The translations under genes were made by a program, and so were the position numbers. Positions 15,064 through 23,195 of a stretch of 31,213 nt of DNA are shown here, piece after piece; positions within the stretch are counted from its first letter, which is position 1; the number at the start of each line of letters is the position of its first letter. The DNA comes from an uncultured Bacilli bacterium (lineage in GTDB: Bacteria > Bacillota_I > Bacilli_A > RF39 > UBA660), in assembly GCA_934098345.1 (NCBI GenBank), contig CAKONX010000005.1, positions 1 through 31,213 on the forward strand, written 5' to 3'. The notes under the pieces are model-generated. The model saw only the letters and a program-made list of their open reading frames with translations, was not told where the DNA came from and made no database searches.

Positions 15064-17864
15064 AATATATCTTTTAAATAATGACCAGTATATGATTCTT
15101 TAACTTTAGCTACTGCTTCTGGTGTTCCTGTAGCGACTACTTTTCCACCACCGTCTCCACCTTCTGGTCCTAAATCAATTATATAGTCTGCCACTTTAAT
15201 TACATCAAGATTATGTTCAATTACAATAACAGTATCTCCATTTTCAACAATTCGATTTAATATCTCTAAAAGTTTTTTAATATCATCAACATGCAATCCT
15301 GTTGTTGGTTCATCCAATATAAATACTGACTTTCCAGTTGGTTTCTTTTGAAGCTCTTTAGCAAGTTTGACTCTTCCAGCTTCTCCTCCTGATAAAGTTG
15401 GAGCAGATTGACCTAATTTGATATAAGAAAGACCAACATCCATTAATACTTGTAATTTATTTTTTACTTTAGGAATTGAATCAAAAAATTCATAAGCTTC
15501 ACTTACACGCATATCTAAAACTTCAGCAATATTTTTTCCTTTAAACTTAACATCCAAAGTTTCTCTGTTGAAACGAGTACCATGACATACATCACATGGA
15601 ACATATACATCTGGTAAGAAATGCATTTCTATCTTTTTAACTCCATCACCCCAACAAGCTTCACATCTTCCACCTTTAACGTTGAAAGAGAATCTACTTT
15701 TATCATATCCACGTATTTTAGATTCTTTCATTTCGGCAAATACGCTTCTTATATCATCAAATACTCCAGTATATGTAGCCGGGTTACTTCTAGGAGTTCT
15801 TCCTATTGGATCTTGAGATATACTTACAACTTTGTCTACAAGATCTACACCTTCAATACTTTTATTTGTTCCAACTAATACTTTTGAATTATAAACATTT
15901 TTATATAAAGCATTTCTTAGTATTCCATTAACTAATGAAGATTTACCAGAGCCACTTACTCCAGTAACACAAGTCAAAGTTCCTAATGGAAATTTAACAT
16001 TAATATTTTTTAAATTATGTTCTTTAGCACCTTTAATAGTAATGAAGTTTCCATTACCTTTCCTTCTTTTTTTAGGAATTTCAATTTTCTTTTTTCCTGA
16101 AAGATAAGCACCAGTTATTGAATTTTCATTTTTCATAACTTCTTCTGGAGTTCCAGCAGCAACTAAATATCCACCTTTTTCTCCAGCAACTGGACCAATA
16201 TCTACTAAATAATCAGCTTGTCTCATTGTATCTTCATCATGTTCAACAACAATTAACGTATTTCCTAAATCTCTCATATTTTTTAAACTATCGATTAGTT
16301 TTTGATTATCTCTTTGATGAAGCCCAATACTTGGTTCATCTAATACATATAAAACTCCACTTAATTTTGAACCAATTTGAGTTGCAAGTCTTATTCTTTG
16401 AGCTTCTCCTCCTGATAATGTTCCCGCAGCTCTAGATAAAGTCAAATAAGAAAGTCCAACATTGTTTAAAAACTCTAGTCTTGATTTAATTTCTTTAACA
16501 ATAAGTTCACTTATTTCTAATTCTGTCTTACTTAATTTTAAATTATCAAAAAATGTAATTAAATCTTTAATAGACATATTAGTTACTTCATAAATATTTT
16601 TATTATTAACTTTAATATTTAATATTTCAGATTTTAATCTTGAACCATTACAACTAGGGCACGTATTTTCTATCATATATCCATCTATCCAATCTCTTAT
16701 CCAAGTTGAACTAGTTTCCATATATCTTCTTTCTAGATTAGTAACAATTCCTTCATAGTTTTCTGTTGTATATCTTTTACCACCAGATTTTGATGTATAT
16801 TCAAATTTAAATAATTGGTTTGTACCGTATAAAATAACATTTAAATCTTCTTCTTTTAAATCTTTTACTGGTAAACTTAAATCTATATTTAATTCTCTAG
16901 CAATAGTAAGTAATCTTGTTGTATCAATATTATCTTCTATATTGATTGTTTGAATTGCTCCATCTAAAATAGATTTATTTTTATCAGGTATAAGTAAATC
17001 TATAGAAATATGTTTAGTTATTCCTAATCCTTTACAAGTTTCACACGCGCCATATGGAGCATTAAAAGAAAATATTCTTGGTTCAAGCTCAGGCAATGAA
17101 AAATCACAGTTTGGACAAGCATAAGTTTCACTCATAACTATTTCTTTATTACCTATTAAATTAATAACAACCTTACCTTCTGCCATTTTAGTAGCCGTTT
17201 CTATTGCTTCAAAAATTCTACTTCTTTCACTTTGCTTTAAAACAATTCTATCAACAATAACATCTATATTATCTTTTTTATTTTTCTCACATTTTATTTC
17301 TTCATAAATATCAAAATTTTCACCATTGACTCTAACTTTAGTGAATCCTTCTTTTTTTAATTTATCAAATAAATCTTTATGAGTTCCTTTTTCTCCATGA
17401 ACAATTGGAGCTAGTATTTCAAGCTTTGTTCCTTCTTCATAAGATAATACTTTATTAGTCATTTCTTCAATACTTTGACTAGTTATTGGTGTTTTATGTT
17501 TAGGACAAAATGGAATTCCAACTCTTGCAAATAAAAGCCTTAAATAGTCATATATTTCTGTAACTGTTCCAACTGTACTTCTTGGATTATTATTAGTAGA
17601 CTTTTGGTCTATGGAAATACTTGGAGATAAACCTTCAATTGAATCTACATCTGGTTTAGATTCACCACCTAAAAATTGTCTAGCATATGCTGATAAACTT
17701 TCAACGTATCTTCTTTGACCTTCAGCGTAAATAGTATCAAATGCTAAACTACTTTTACCACTTCCAGAAACACCAGTCATTACCACTAATTTATTCTTAG
17801 GTATTTCAAGATTTATATTTTTTAAGTTATTTTCTCTTGCCCCTTTAATAATTATTTTATCCAT
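15048..17864 (-). CDS. uvrA: excinuclease ABC subunit A
   Basis: UvrA is the damage-recognition ATPase of nucleotide excision repair and loads UvrB on DNA. The 938 residues include two ABC modules, each with Walker A GVSGSGKSS (near 31 and again near 640) and the signature LSGGEA. The second half has the Walker B LDEPTTGLH. Zinc-finger cysteine pairs are present (CPNC with CETC, and CEAC with CDVC). Length and motifs are normal for a working enzyme. The ribosome binding site is AAGGTGA. Its promoter carries a LexA-like box. uvrB is not in the window. Confidence 0.97.
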   Translation of the reverse strand: MDKIIIKGARENNLKNINLEIPKNKLVVMTGVSGSGKSSLAFDTIYAEGQRRYVESLSAYARQFLGGESKPDVDSIEGLSPSISIDQKSTNNNPRSTVGTVTEIYDYLRLLFARVGIPFCPKHKTPITSQSIEEMTNKVLSYEEGTKLEILAPIVHGEKGTHKDLFDKLKKEGFTKVRVNGENFDIYEEIKCEKNKKDNIDVIVDRIVLKQSERSRIFEAIETATKMAEGKVVINLIGNKEIVMSETYACPNCDFSLPELEPRIFSFNAPYGACETCKGLGITKHISIDLLIPDKNKSILDGAIQTINIEDNIDTTRLLTIARELNIDLSLPVKDLKEEDLNVILYGTNQLFKFEYTSKSGGKRYTTENYEGIVTNLERRYMETSSTWIRDWIDGYMIENTCPSCNGSRLKSEILNIKVNNKNIYEVTNMSIKDLITFFDNLKLSKTELEISELIVKEIKSRLEFLNNVGLSYLTLSRAAGTLSGGEAQRIRLATQIGSKLSGVLYVLDEPSIGLHQRDNQKLIDSLKNMRDLGNTLIVVEHDEDTMRQADYLVDIGPVAGEKGGYLVAAGTPEEVMKNENSITGAYLSGKKKIEIPKKRRKGNGNFITIKGAKEHNLKNINVKFPLGTLTCVTGVSGSGKSSLVNGILRNALYKNVYNSKVLVGTNKSIEGVDLVDKVVSISQDPIGRTPRSNPATYTGVFDDIRSVFAEMKESKIRGYDKSRFSFNVKGGRCEACWGDGVKKIEMHFLPDVYVPCDVCHGTRFNRETLDVKFKGKNIAEVLDMRVSEAYEFFDSIPKVKNKLQVLMDVGLSYIKLGQSAPTLSGGEAGRVKLAKELQKKPTGKSVFILDEPTTGLHVDDIKKLLEILNRIVENGDTVIVIEHNLDVIKVADYIIDLGPEGGDGGGKVVATGTPEAVAKVKESYTGHYLKDILKVDK

Positions 17865-17999
17865 AATTTCACCTTCAAATTTCTTTAATATTTTACCACA
17901 TAAATAATAAATGTATACTAAAATTAGGTAAATTTATTATAATACACTTGTTCGTATTATGCAAGCGATTTTTTACAACAAAAAAAGAACCAAATATTT
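17865..17999 (-). other. uvrA leader and promoter region
   Basis: This 135-base spacer holds the terminator of the permease-like gene, the uvrA promoter with its LexA-like site and a leader of about 65 bases. A second, weaker start signal, TGGTAAAAT (an extended -10), lies closer to the gene. No small gene was found. Confidence 0.5.
17936..17964 (-). promoter_or_regulatory. uvrA promoter overlapped by a LexA (SOS) box
   Basis: Minus strand: TTGCAT (17959-17964), exactly 17 bases, TATAAT (17936-17941). Within the spacer lies CGAACAAGTGTATT (17941-17954), which agrees with the Firmicute LexA consensus CGAACRNRYGTTYG at 12 of 14 positions. uvrA is a classic LexA-regulated gene in Firmicutes, so site and function agree. 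Confidence 0.72.
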
Positions 18000-18014
18000 T
18001 TATTGATTCTTTTT
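17979..18014 (-). terminator. terminator after the permease-like gene
   Basis: An imperfect stem of about 13 pairs on the minus strand (AAAAGAATCAATA with TATTTGGTTCTTTT, including one G-U pair and one bulge) followed by seven T. It begins at the stop codon. Confidence 0.7.
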
Positions 18015-19115
18015 CTTTTTTCTACAGGTTAAACTGTATTTAAAGTTAAACCAATTCATTGACATAATCGGATATATAGTAACGATGAGAAATAAAGAGA
18101 TATATCCTAGCCAATTAAATGGAACTTTAATATTTAGGTATTCGAGATCAAGAAAGACCCAGTTGATAAAAATGTACTCAACGTAATAATAACAAAACCA
18201 ACCTAAAATCATCATTGCAACAAATAAAACCATTTTGGATAATTGAAGATTAAATAATTCTATACCTATATAATTTTCATCAATGAAACTATCATTTTTA
18301 ACATATTCTTTATATCTTTTAAGTGATTTATTAATTTCAATTAATAATAAAATCATAGAACTAAACCATATGTCAAATATTAATAGGGTACCGATTTTTT
18401 CATATTTGAAATTATCGTCAGTATATTTTTTAACTCTATATCCTTTTTTCTTTATTTGTTTTATTACAGATTTCCTATCTTTTTTTGAATTAAGTATTAT
18501 ATTATATCCTTGATTATAGTTATAATCAGAATCAGTTATTTCTTTCAATAATTCATCTGATGCATAACATACATTCGAGTCATTTAGTCTATCACTTGAA
18601 TCATAAGTTCCTACTACATATAAAATAGAATTTTTATCAATGTTTATATTTCTATGGTAAAAATCTAAAAACAAAATGTGTTTAGATAAAACAATATTAA
18701 ATATATTTACATTTTGATCAGGCGCAAAAATATCGGGACATACGATTTCATCTTTACTTACAATATCTCTTCCATTATTTATTTTATAATTATCTTTTGA
18801 CATTAAATACATTGTTCCATCATATTTGTTGTTAAAGCTCGGTGTGTGCACTTTAACTTTATAGTTATTTGCATCAACTATTTTTTTGATTCCCTTTACA
18901 TCATCTAATTTGTATTTATTCGTAGAATCATATACAAATAATTGATCTTTATGAGCATCATTATAGTAATAGATATGAAATAATGCGACATTTAAAAATA
19001 ATGAAAATAGTGTAAATAAATATGCATATATAGCAATTCTTTTTTCATTTTCCCAATTAAAGTGAGGTTTAACAGTAATTTCTATATCACGTAGTCCCAT
19101 ATTTCTGACTTCCAT
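18000..19115 (-). CDS. FtsX/MacB-like permease half without a neighbouring ATPase
   Basis: This protein of up to 371 residues has the FtsX/MacB layout. One membrane helix (about 27-50) is followed by an outside domain of about 190 residues, then three helices (about 243-263, 290-320, 333-357) and a basic tail (RKKKKNQ). The topology also resembles the integral membrane proteins found with secreted bacteriocins of the lactococcin 972 type. No ABC ATPase is encoded nearby, which such permeases normally need. The gene lies 14 bases after a gene for an unrecognised secreted protein, so the two are probably one unit. Two starts are possible: ATG at 19115 (no clear ribosome binding site) or ATG at 19100 (GGAAG 8 bases before). 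Function is unknown. Confidence 0.7.
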   Translation of the reverse strand: MEVRNMGLRDIEITVKPHFNWENEKRIAIYAYLFTLFSLFLNVALFHIYYYNDAHKDQLFVYDSTNKYKLDDVKGIKKIVDANNYKVKVHTPSFNNKYDGTMYLMSKDNYKINNGRDIVSKDEIVCPDIFAPDQNVNIFNIVLSKHILFLDFYHRNINIDKNSILYVVGTYDSSDRLNDSNVCYASDELLKEITDSDYNYNQGYNIILNSKKDRKSVIKQIKKKGYRVKKYTDDNFKYEKIGTLLIFDIWFSSMILLLIEINKSLKRYKEYVKNDSFIDENYIGIELFNLQLSKMVLFVAMMILGWFCYYYVEYIFINWVFLDLEYLNIKVPFNWLGYISLFLIVTIYPIMSMNWFNFKYSLTCRKKKKNQ

Positions 19116-19129
19116 TTCTTTGTATTATT

Positions 19130-19876
19130 TTATAGTGTTAAATAAACTCCGCCCATGCCGTCGAATTTACTTTCAATGGCTTCATTGAATAGTATTACGC
19201 CACCAAATCCAGAACCGGATAAAGTATAATCCATTGCATCGGCAAGAGTTGCTTTGCTATTTGAAGCATGTTGATAAGATCCATAAACACGGCCAGAGCC
19301 AGTAAAATCAGCAGATAATTCCATTTCATGATTTTCTCCGTTTTGAACCTTAAATGTTGCTCCAACGCCATTATCAAAGTTTTGTCCATACTTTTCGCTT
19401 GATAGTTGTAATTCATTATTTGCTTCATAATATTGTCTGAAGAAATAATAACTGCTCATACCAACACTTGAATTTTTTCTAAATGCCATAACGTCCCATT
19501 TTTTAATTGTTGGAACTCTATACCATGTTAGAGACATTGTTATATAGCCACCATTATTAATGATTCTTAAACTTTTTGATGATGTTGTATGTTCAGTTGC
19601 TCTTGTACCGGTTGAAGATTTTAAATTAGCATCAGTAGTTTCTTTAATAACTACTTTAGATAAATCTTTATCTTTAATTATGTTATACTCATCTTGAGTC
19701 ATATAATTCATAAAGTTATCTGAATAAATGCTTTTTAAAGCATTATACTTTTCAATTGGTATTACAACTCCACTACGATTTGTTATAGTATCACCTGTTT
19801 TTTCTTCTGCAGCAACTGAGTTAATTGATACAAATGAAACCAAACTAGCTACTATTAAAAGCAATCCCTTTTTCAA
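19130..19876 (-). CDS. secreted protein of unknown function; start obscured by a hairpin and T7 run
   Basis: I do not recognise this protein of about 248 residues. It begins with a clear signal peptide (KKGLLLIVASLVSFVSI, cleavage probably after SVAA). A propeptide-like, Lys/Asp-rich part follows to about residue 95. Then comes a Ser/Gly/aromatic-rich domain (for example MSLTWYRVP, SSYYFFRQYYEA, GRVYGSYQHAS, GFGGVILF) with no Cys. The reading frame as given has to start at a TTG (19876), 12 bases after AAGGAG. A better-placed ATG (19882-19884, AAGGAG 4 bases before) is out of frame: ATG TTT TTT TGA. One extra T in the seven-T run would join it perfectly to the signal peptide. It is followed by a permease-like gene. 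Confidence 0.7.
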   Translation of the reverse strand: MKKGLLLIVASLVSFVSINSVAAEEKTGDTITNRSGVVIPIEKYNALKSIYSDNFMNYMTQDEYNIIKDKDLSKVVIKETTDANLKSSTGTRATEHTTSSKSLRIINNGGYITMSLTWYRVPTIKKWDVMAFRKNSSVGMSSYYFFRQYYEANNELQLSSEKYGQNFDNGVGATFKVQNGENHEMELSADFTGSGRVYGSYQHASNSKATLADAMDYTLSGSGFGGVILFNEAIESKFDGMGGVYLTL

Positions 19877-19925
19877 AAAAACATCCTACTCCTTTCTGTA
19901 TTCATCATAACAGAAAAGTAGGATG
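19875..19925 (-). promoter_or_regulatory. 16-bp hairpin plus T7 covering the start of the secreted-protein gene
   Basis: On the minus strand a 9-bp stem (19882-19890 with 19917-19925) stacks on a 7-bp stem (19893-19899 with 19910-19916). There is a GG bulge and a 10-base loop, and TTTTTTT follows. The 3' arm contains the AAGGAG ribosome binding site and the nearby ATG. The shape is that of an intrinsic terminator, so it can end upstream transcripts. It would also hide the start site in any transcript passing through. Which role holds is not decidable by eye. Confidence 0.7.
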
Positions 19926-19954
19926 TTTGTGCTCTACTCTAGTTCTACAAAATT

Positions 19955-20239
19955 CTACACATTTTTTTCATAACTATTTATTTTATCTTTTAAGAAAATT
20001 AAATACCCGATATAATCTTCTTCTTTACTACATTTATTTTTAAAACAGTCTTTGCTTTTATATTCAGATATCCTAAAACTTTTTTCTTCAATTTCCCCAG
20101 TCTTAATATTTGCATTAATCATTTTAATGTTATTCATGTTTATTGATAAATTATAATTTTTTCTATTTGTATTACTTTTAATTTCCATTTTCAAAAAAAG
20201 TTTATTATTGAAAGAAATTAAAATTTCATCATTAATTTG
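19955..20239 (-). pseudogene. separated 3' half of the HTH membrane regulator
   Basis: This open frame of about 95 codons begins directly after the TAA (20240-20242) that ends the HTH gene and is in the same frame. It reads on as QINDEILISFNNKLFLKMEI and ends SYEKNV. Possible starts inside it (TTG at 20194, ATG at 20188) have no ribosome binding site, and coding-like sequence runs upstream of them to the TAA. The best reading is that an in-frame stop cut one gene of about 345 codons in two. Readthrough or a sequencing error at the TAA would restore it. A short independent gene is less likely. Confidence 0.6.
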
Positions 20240-20989
20240 TTATATATATGAATTTGAATCTTGTACAAAACCAACTTTAGTTAAATATTCTTCTAAAGTT
20301 TTAGCATCATCTGCTGTTGAATTATTTTTATCTTTTTCTTGATAATCATATTTTGAATTAACAATTTTAAAAGATAATTTTATATCTAATTCAGTGTTGT
20401 TTTTATATGTAATTTTTAAAATAGTTGGATATTTTGTTAAATCCCTAATTAGTGCTTTGCTATTATTACGTTTATAAATGTCTATAGGGAATGAATTAGT
20501 TCTATAAACTAATGTAGGGCTTTTACTTTTATCATTATATTTAAATAATTCAATAGAATCTATTTCATCTGTACTATTTGTATCAATACTATTGATAGAA
20601 AAATGAATATACTCATGATTGATAATATAATTTCCATTTTCTATATAAATATCTTTATTATCTGTTTTTATAATATAAACAAAAGTTTTATTAAATAGAG
20701 ATATTGCACTAACAAGTACTGCAAGTAGAACTACTAATATTATTATAACCTTAAAATATATAGTTTCAAATAATGGTTTTCTTCCACCTCTTTCTAAATC
20801 TTTAACTGTTACACCTAAAACTTTTGCTAAAGCACTTAAAGTCTTTTCATCTTCTGGAAAAGATTTATTCATTTCCCATTTAGATATATTTTTATCTGAA
20901 TAATGAATTAAATCTCCTAGGTCTTTTTGAGTTAAGTTTTTCTTCTTTCTTAACTCACTTAAATATTCACCTTTACTAATTTTTTTCAT
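20240..20989 (-). CDS. membrane-anchored XRE-type HTH regulator, probably truncated
   Basis: This 249-residue product has an N-terminal XRE/Cro-type helix-turn-helix (residues 5-65: YLSELRKKKNLTQKDLGDLI, then SDKNISKWE). A basic linker (GGRKP), one membrane helix (about 76-98) and an outside domain of about 150 residues follow. Such proteins can pass a signal from outside the membrane to DNA. The frame continues after its TAA as a further coding-like stretch of about 95 codons, so the C-terminal domain seems to have been cut by a nonsense change. The gene follows dusB by 16 bases, on the same strand. The ribosome binding site GTGGTG is moderate. Its targets may be the secreted protein/permease pair downstream, by position only. 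Confidence 0.78.
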   Translation of the reverse strand: MKKISKGEYLSELRKKKNLTQKDLGDLIHYSDKNISKWEMNKSFPEDEKTLSALAKVLGVTVKDLERGGRKPLFETIYFKVIIILVVLLAVLVSAISLFNKTFVYIIKTDNKDIYIENGNYIINHEYIHFSINSIDTNSTDEIDSIELFKYNDKSKSPTLVYRTNSFPIDIYKRNNSKALIRDLTKYPTILKITYKNNTELDIKLSFKIVNSKYDYQEKDKNNSTADDAKTLEEYLTKVGFVQDSNSYI

Positions 20990-21005
20990 AATACACCACT
21001 TCTAT

Positions 21006-21977
21006 TTATAACTCATTAATATAATTATCTAATATATTAAAAAGTTCTTCTTTATTTGTTGTTTTGCAAATTTGATTTTTAATATTTGCGCTTCCAGGTA
21101 AACCTTTTATATACCAAAGTGCATGAGTACGTATTTCTAAAAGTGCTAATTTTTCATCTTTATCATTACATAGTAATTCAAAATGTTTTTTTAACATTTC
21201 TAATTTTTCTTTAGAAGATACTTCTGTTGGATATTTACCACTTTCTAAATATTCAACACATTCTTTTATAAGCCAAGGATTACCTAAAACACCTCGACCA
21301 ATCATGACTGCATCGCATCCAGTTTCATCTAACATGCGCTTTGCATCAAAACAACTTTTTACATCACCATTTCCAATTACTGGAATACTTACTGCTTCTT
21401 TTATTTTTTTTATTAAGTTCCAATCGGCATTACCACTATAGCCTTGAGAACGAGTTCTTGCATGAAGTGTAATTGCGCTTGCTCCTGCTTTTTCAATATA
21501 CTTTGCAACTTCAACACAATTAATTGTTGATGTGTCCCATCCACTTCTTATCTTTACTGTAACTGGAACATTTACTGCTTCAACTACAGATTTAACTATT
21601 TCATAAATCTTTTCAGGATTTTTTAATAAAGATGCTCCTGCTTGAGATTTTAAAGCAATTTTAGGAACAGGGCAACCCATGTTGATATCAATTATATCTG
21701 GATGCATTAGCTCTTCTATTTTCTTTGCTGCAATTACAAATGAATCTTTATCGTTTCCAAATATTTGTTGAGCTATAGGTCTTTCACTTTCATCCATTTT
21801 TAAAAGTTCAATTGTTTTTTCATTATTATACATAATAGCTTTATCACTTACCATTTCGGCATATATTAAACCTGCACCCATACTTTTTATTATTTTTCGA
21901 TAAGAAGTATTTGATATGCCAGCCATTGGTGCTAAAACTATTCTGTTCTTAATTTCTACGTTTCCTATTTTCCACAT
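21006..21977 (-). CDS. dusB: tRNA-dihydrouridine synthase, DusB type
   Basis: This FMN-dependent enzyme reduces uridines in tRNA to dihydrouridine. The 323 residues begin with the family opening IGNVEIKNRIVLAPMAGISN. The catalytic cysteine C102 lies in INMGCPVPK, and flavin-binding parts are present (VTVKIRSGWD; HARTRSQGYSG; GNGDVKS; IGRGVLGNPWLI). Length is normal. The start lies inside the end of the pduL-type gene (13-base overlap), with only a weak ribosome binding site, so translation is likely coupled. dusB is followed by an HTH gene. In many Firmicutes dusB also has such small regulators nearby. Confidence 0.95.
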   Translation of the reverse strand: MWKIGNVEIKNRIVLAPMAGISNTSYRKIIKSMGAGLIYAEMVSDKAIMYNNEKTIELLKMDESERPIAQQIFGNDKDSFVIAAKKIEELMHPDIIDINMGCPVPKIALKSQAGASLLKNPEKIYEIVKSVVEAVNVPVTVKIRSGWDTSTINCVEVAKYIEKAGASAITLHARTRSQGYSGNADWNLIKKIKEAVSIPVIGNGDVKSCFDAKRMLDETGCDAVMIGRGVLGNPWLIKECVEYLESGKYPTEVSSKEKLEMLKKHFELLCNDKDEKLALLEIRTHALWYIKGLPGSANIKNQICKTTNKEELFNILDNYINEL

Positions 21978-22528
21978 ACTTTAAAATCCACTTTGCTTCC
22001 TGTCTCAAGATTATAAAGTTTACTTTGGTCTCTGTCAATATGAAGTTCTAAAACTCCATTATCACTTACCTTAAGTTTTGCTTCAAATAAATAATCTTGA
22101 TTATTATATACATATAAAATTTGTTTATTACTAAGGCCTAAAGAAGAACTCATTTTTGGATTCATATGAATATGATTTTCAGCAATAATCACTCCACTAT
22201 TTAAAGTAACTTTTCCACATAGACCAATTAATGTTATACCAGGAGTATCTTTTAAATCTCCACTTTGTCTTGCCGGTGGAAACACTTCTAAATAATTAGC
22301 ATCAGACTTAGATATTTCAACTTGATCATAATTTCTAAAAGGACCAACTATTCTAACATGCTCAAGTATTTTATTATTATTTTCTAAAGTAATAGTTTCT
22401 ATAGTTGCAAATTCTCCCTTTTGACTTAAATCATTTCTTTTTATCATTGGTTTATCTCCAAAAAGAGATATCCATGTTTCTTTTGTCAAATGTACATGAT
22501 GATTACTTACTCCTACATTAACTTCCAT
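21965..22528 (-). CDS. pduL: PduL-type phosphotransacylase
   Basis: PduL enzymes interconvert acyl-CoA and acyl phosphate using zinc. The 187 residues match the family: the opening VNVGVSNHHVHLTKE with the metal-binding His pair (H11, H13), FATIETITLENN, the phosphate-site region VRIVGPFRNYDQVEIS, PPARQSGDLKDTPG, and the second His pair AENHIHM. No encapsulation peptide precedes the domain, and no microcompartment shell gene is in the window. It is therefore probably a cytoplasmic enzyme that makes acetyl phosphate for ATP by acetate kinase (inference). The start is placed at the ATG at 22528 because GGTGA lies 5 bases before it; ATGs further upstream lack a ribosome binding site. Confidence 0.93.
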   Translation of the reverse strand: MEVNVGVSNHHVHLTKETWISLFGDKPMIKRNDLSQKGEFATIETITLENNNKILEHVRIVGPFRNYDQVEISKSDANYLEVFPPARQSGDLKDTPGITLIGLCGKVTLNSGVIIAENHIHMNPKMSSSLGLSNKQILYVYNNQDYLFEAKLKVSDNGVLELHIDRDQSKLYNLETGSKVDFKVCGK

Positions 22529-22601
22529 TATATTCACCATTTCCATTTTATCAAATTATTGGGACTTTTCATAGGTTAATACCGATAATTATTTCTATTT
22601 A

Positions 22602-22627
22602 ATAAAAAAAAAGTCATTTCTGACTTT
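22602..22627 (-). terminator. terminator after the HAD phosphatase gene
   Basis: A 7-bp stem AAAGTCA/TGACTTT (22610-22616 with 22621-22627) with a 4-base loop and, on the minus strand, a long T-run after it. The stem overlaps the stop codon. Confidence 0.85.
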
Positions 22628-23195
22628 AATTAAAATTTTTTCCTATAAGTTTTTCATGTTTTACTATAAAACTTTTTTTAGCAAGTTTTAATATTGGAAT
22701 ATCACTTAAAGAATCTGAATAAGATTCACATACATTTAAGTCTTTATATTTTTGATTTAATCTTCTTACTTTTTCTTCTCCATGACAATTTTTCTTTTTA
22801 AACTTACCTGTTTTTTTATCGACATCACTTCCAATTAAATCTAATACATTTAATTTTTTACAAATTGGTTTTAATAAAAATTCAGGAGAAGCAGAAATTA
22901 TAATATCTTTTGAATGATCTTTTTTTAAATAAAAATATTTAATATAAGTTTCATGTGTTTTCCAAAATGAATCTATTAGTTCATCTACATTATTAACATA
23001 TTTTAAAAATGAAAAAATAGTCTCTTTCATTTTAGTTTTATTTATTATTCTTAATTTATATTTTATAGCTGCTAATACTATTTTAGGAATTAAAATAATT
23101 ATTTTAGGATTTTTTGATAAAGCATAGAAGAAAAAATCAGTCGATGAATCTCCTTCATATATTGTTTTATCAAAATCGTATAAATTTACTTTCAT
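22626..23195 (-). CDS. HAD-IB (SerB-like) family phosphatase
   Basis: This 189-residue protein has the HAD phosphatase motifs in order: DFDKT at residues 7-11 (nucleophile D7, acid D9), the Ser in IISASPEFLL, the Lys region (CHGEEKVRRL) and SDSLSDIPILKLA. A basic hydrophobic segment (KIIILIPKIVLAAIKYKLR, about 30-48) lies in the cap region, typical of the HAD-IB subfamily, which often acts on phospholipid- or serine-type phosphates. It overlaps the upstream TagO-like gene by 4 bases (ATGA), so the two are one unit. A role in making or recycling lipid-linked wall precursors is plausible but unproven. Confidence 0.85.
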   Translation of the reverse strand: MKVNLYDFDKTIYEGDSSTDFFFYALSKNPKIIILIPKIVLAAIKYKLRIINKTKMKETIFSFLKYVNNVDELIDSFWKTHETYIKYFYLKKDHSKDIIISASPEFLLKPICKKLNVLDLIGSDVDKKTGKFKKKNCHGEEKVRRLNQKYKDLNVCESYSDSLSDIPILKLAKKSFIVKHEKLIGKNFN

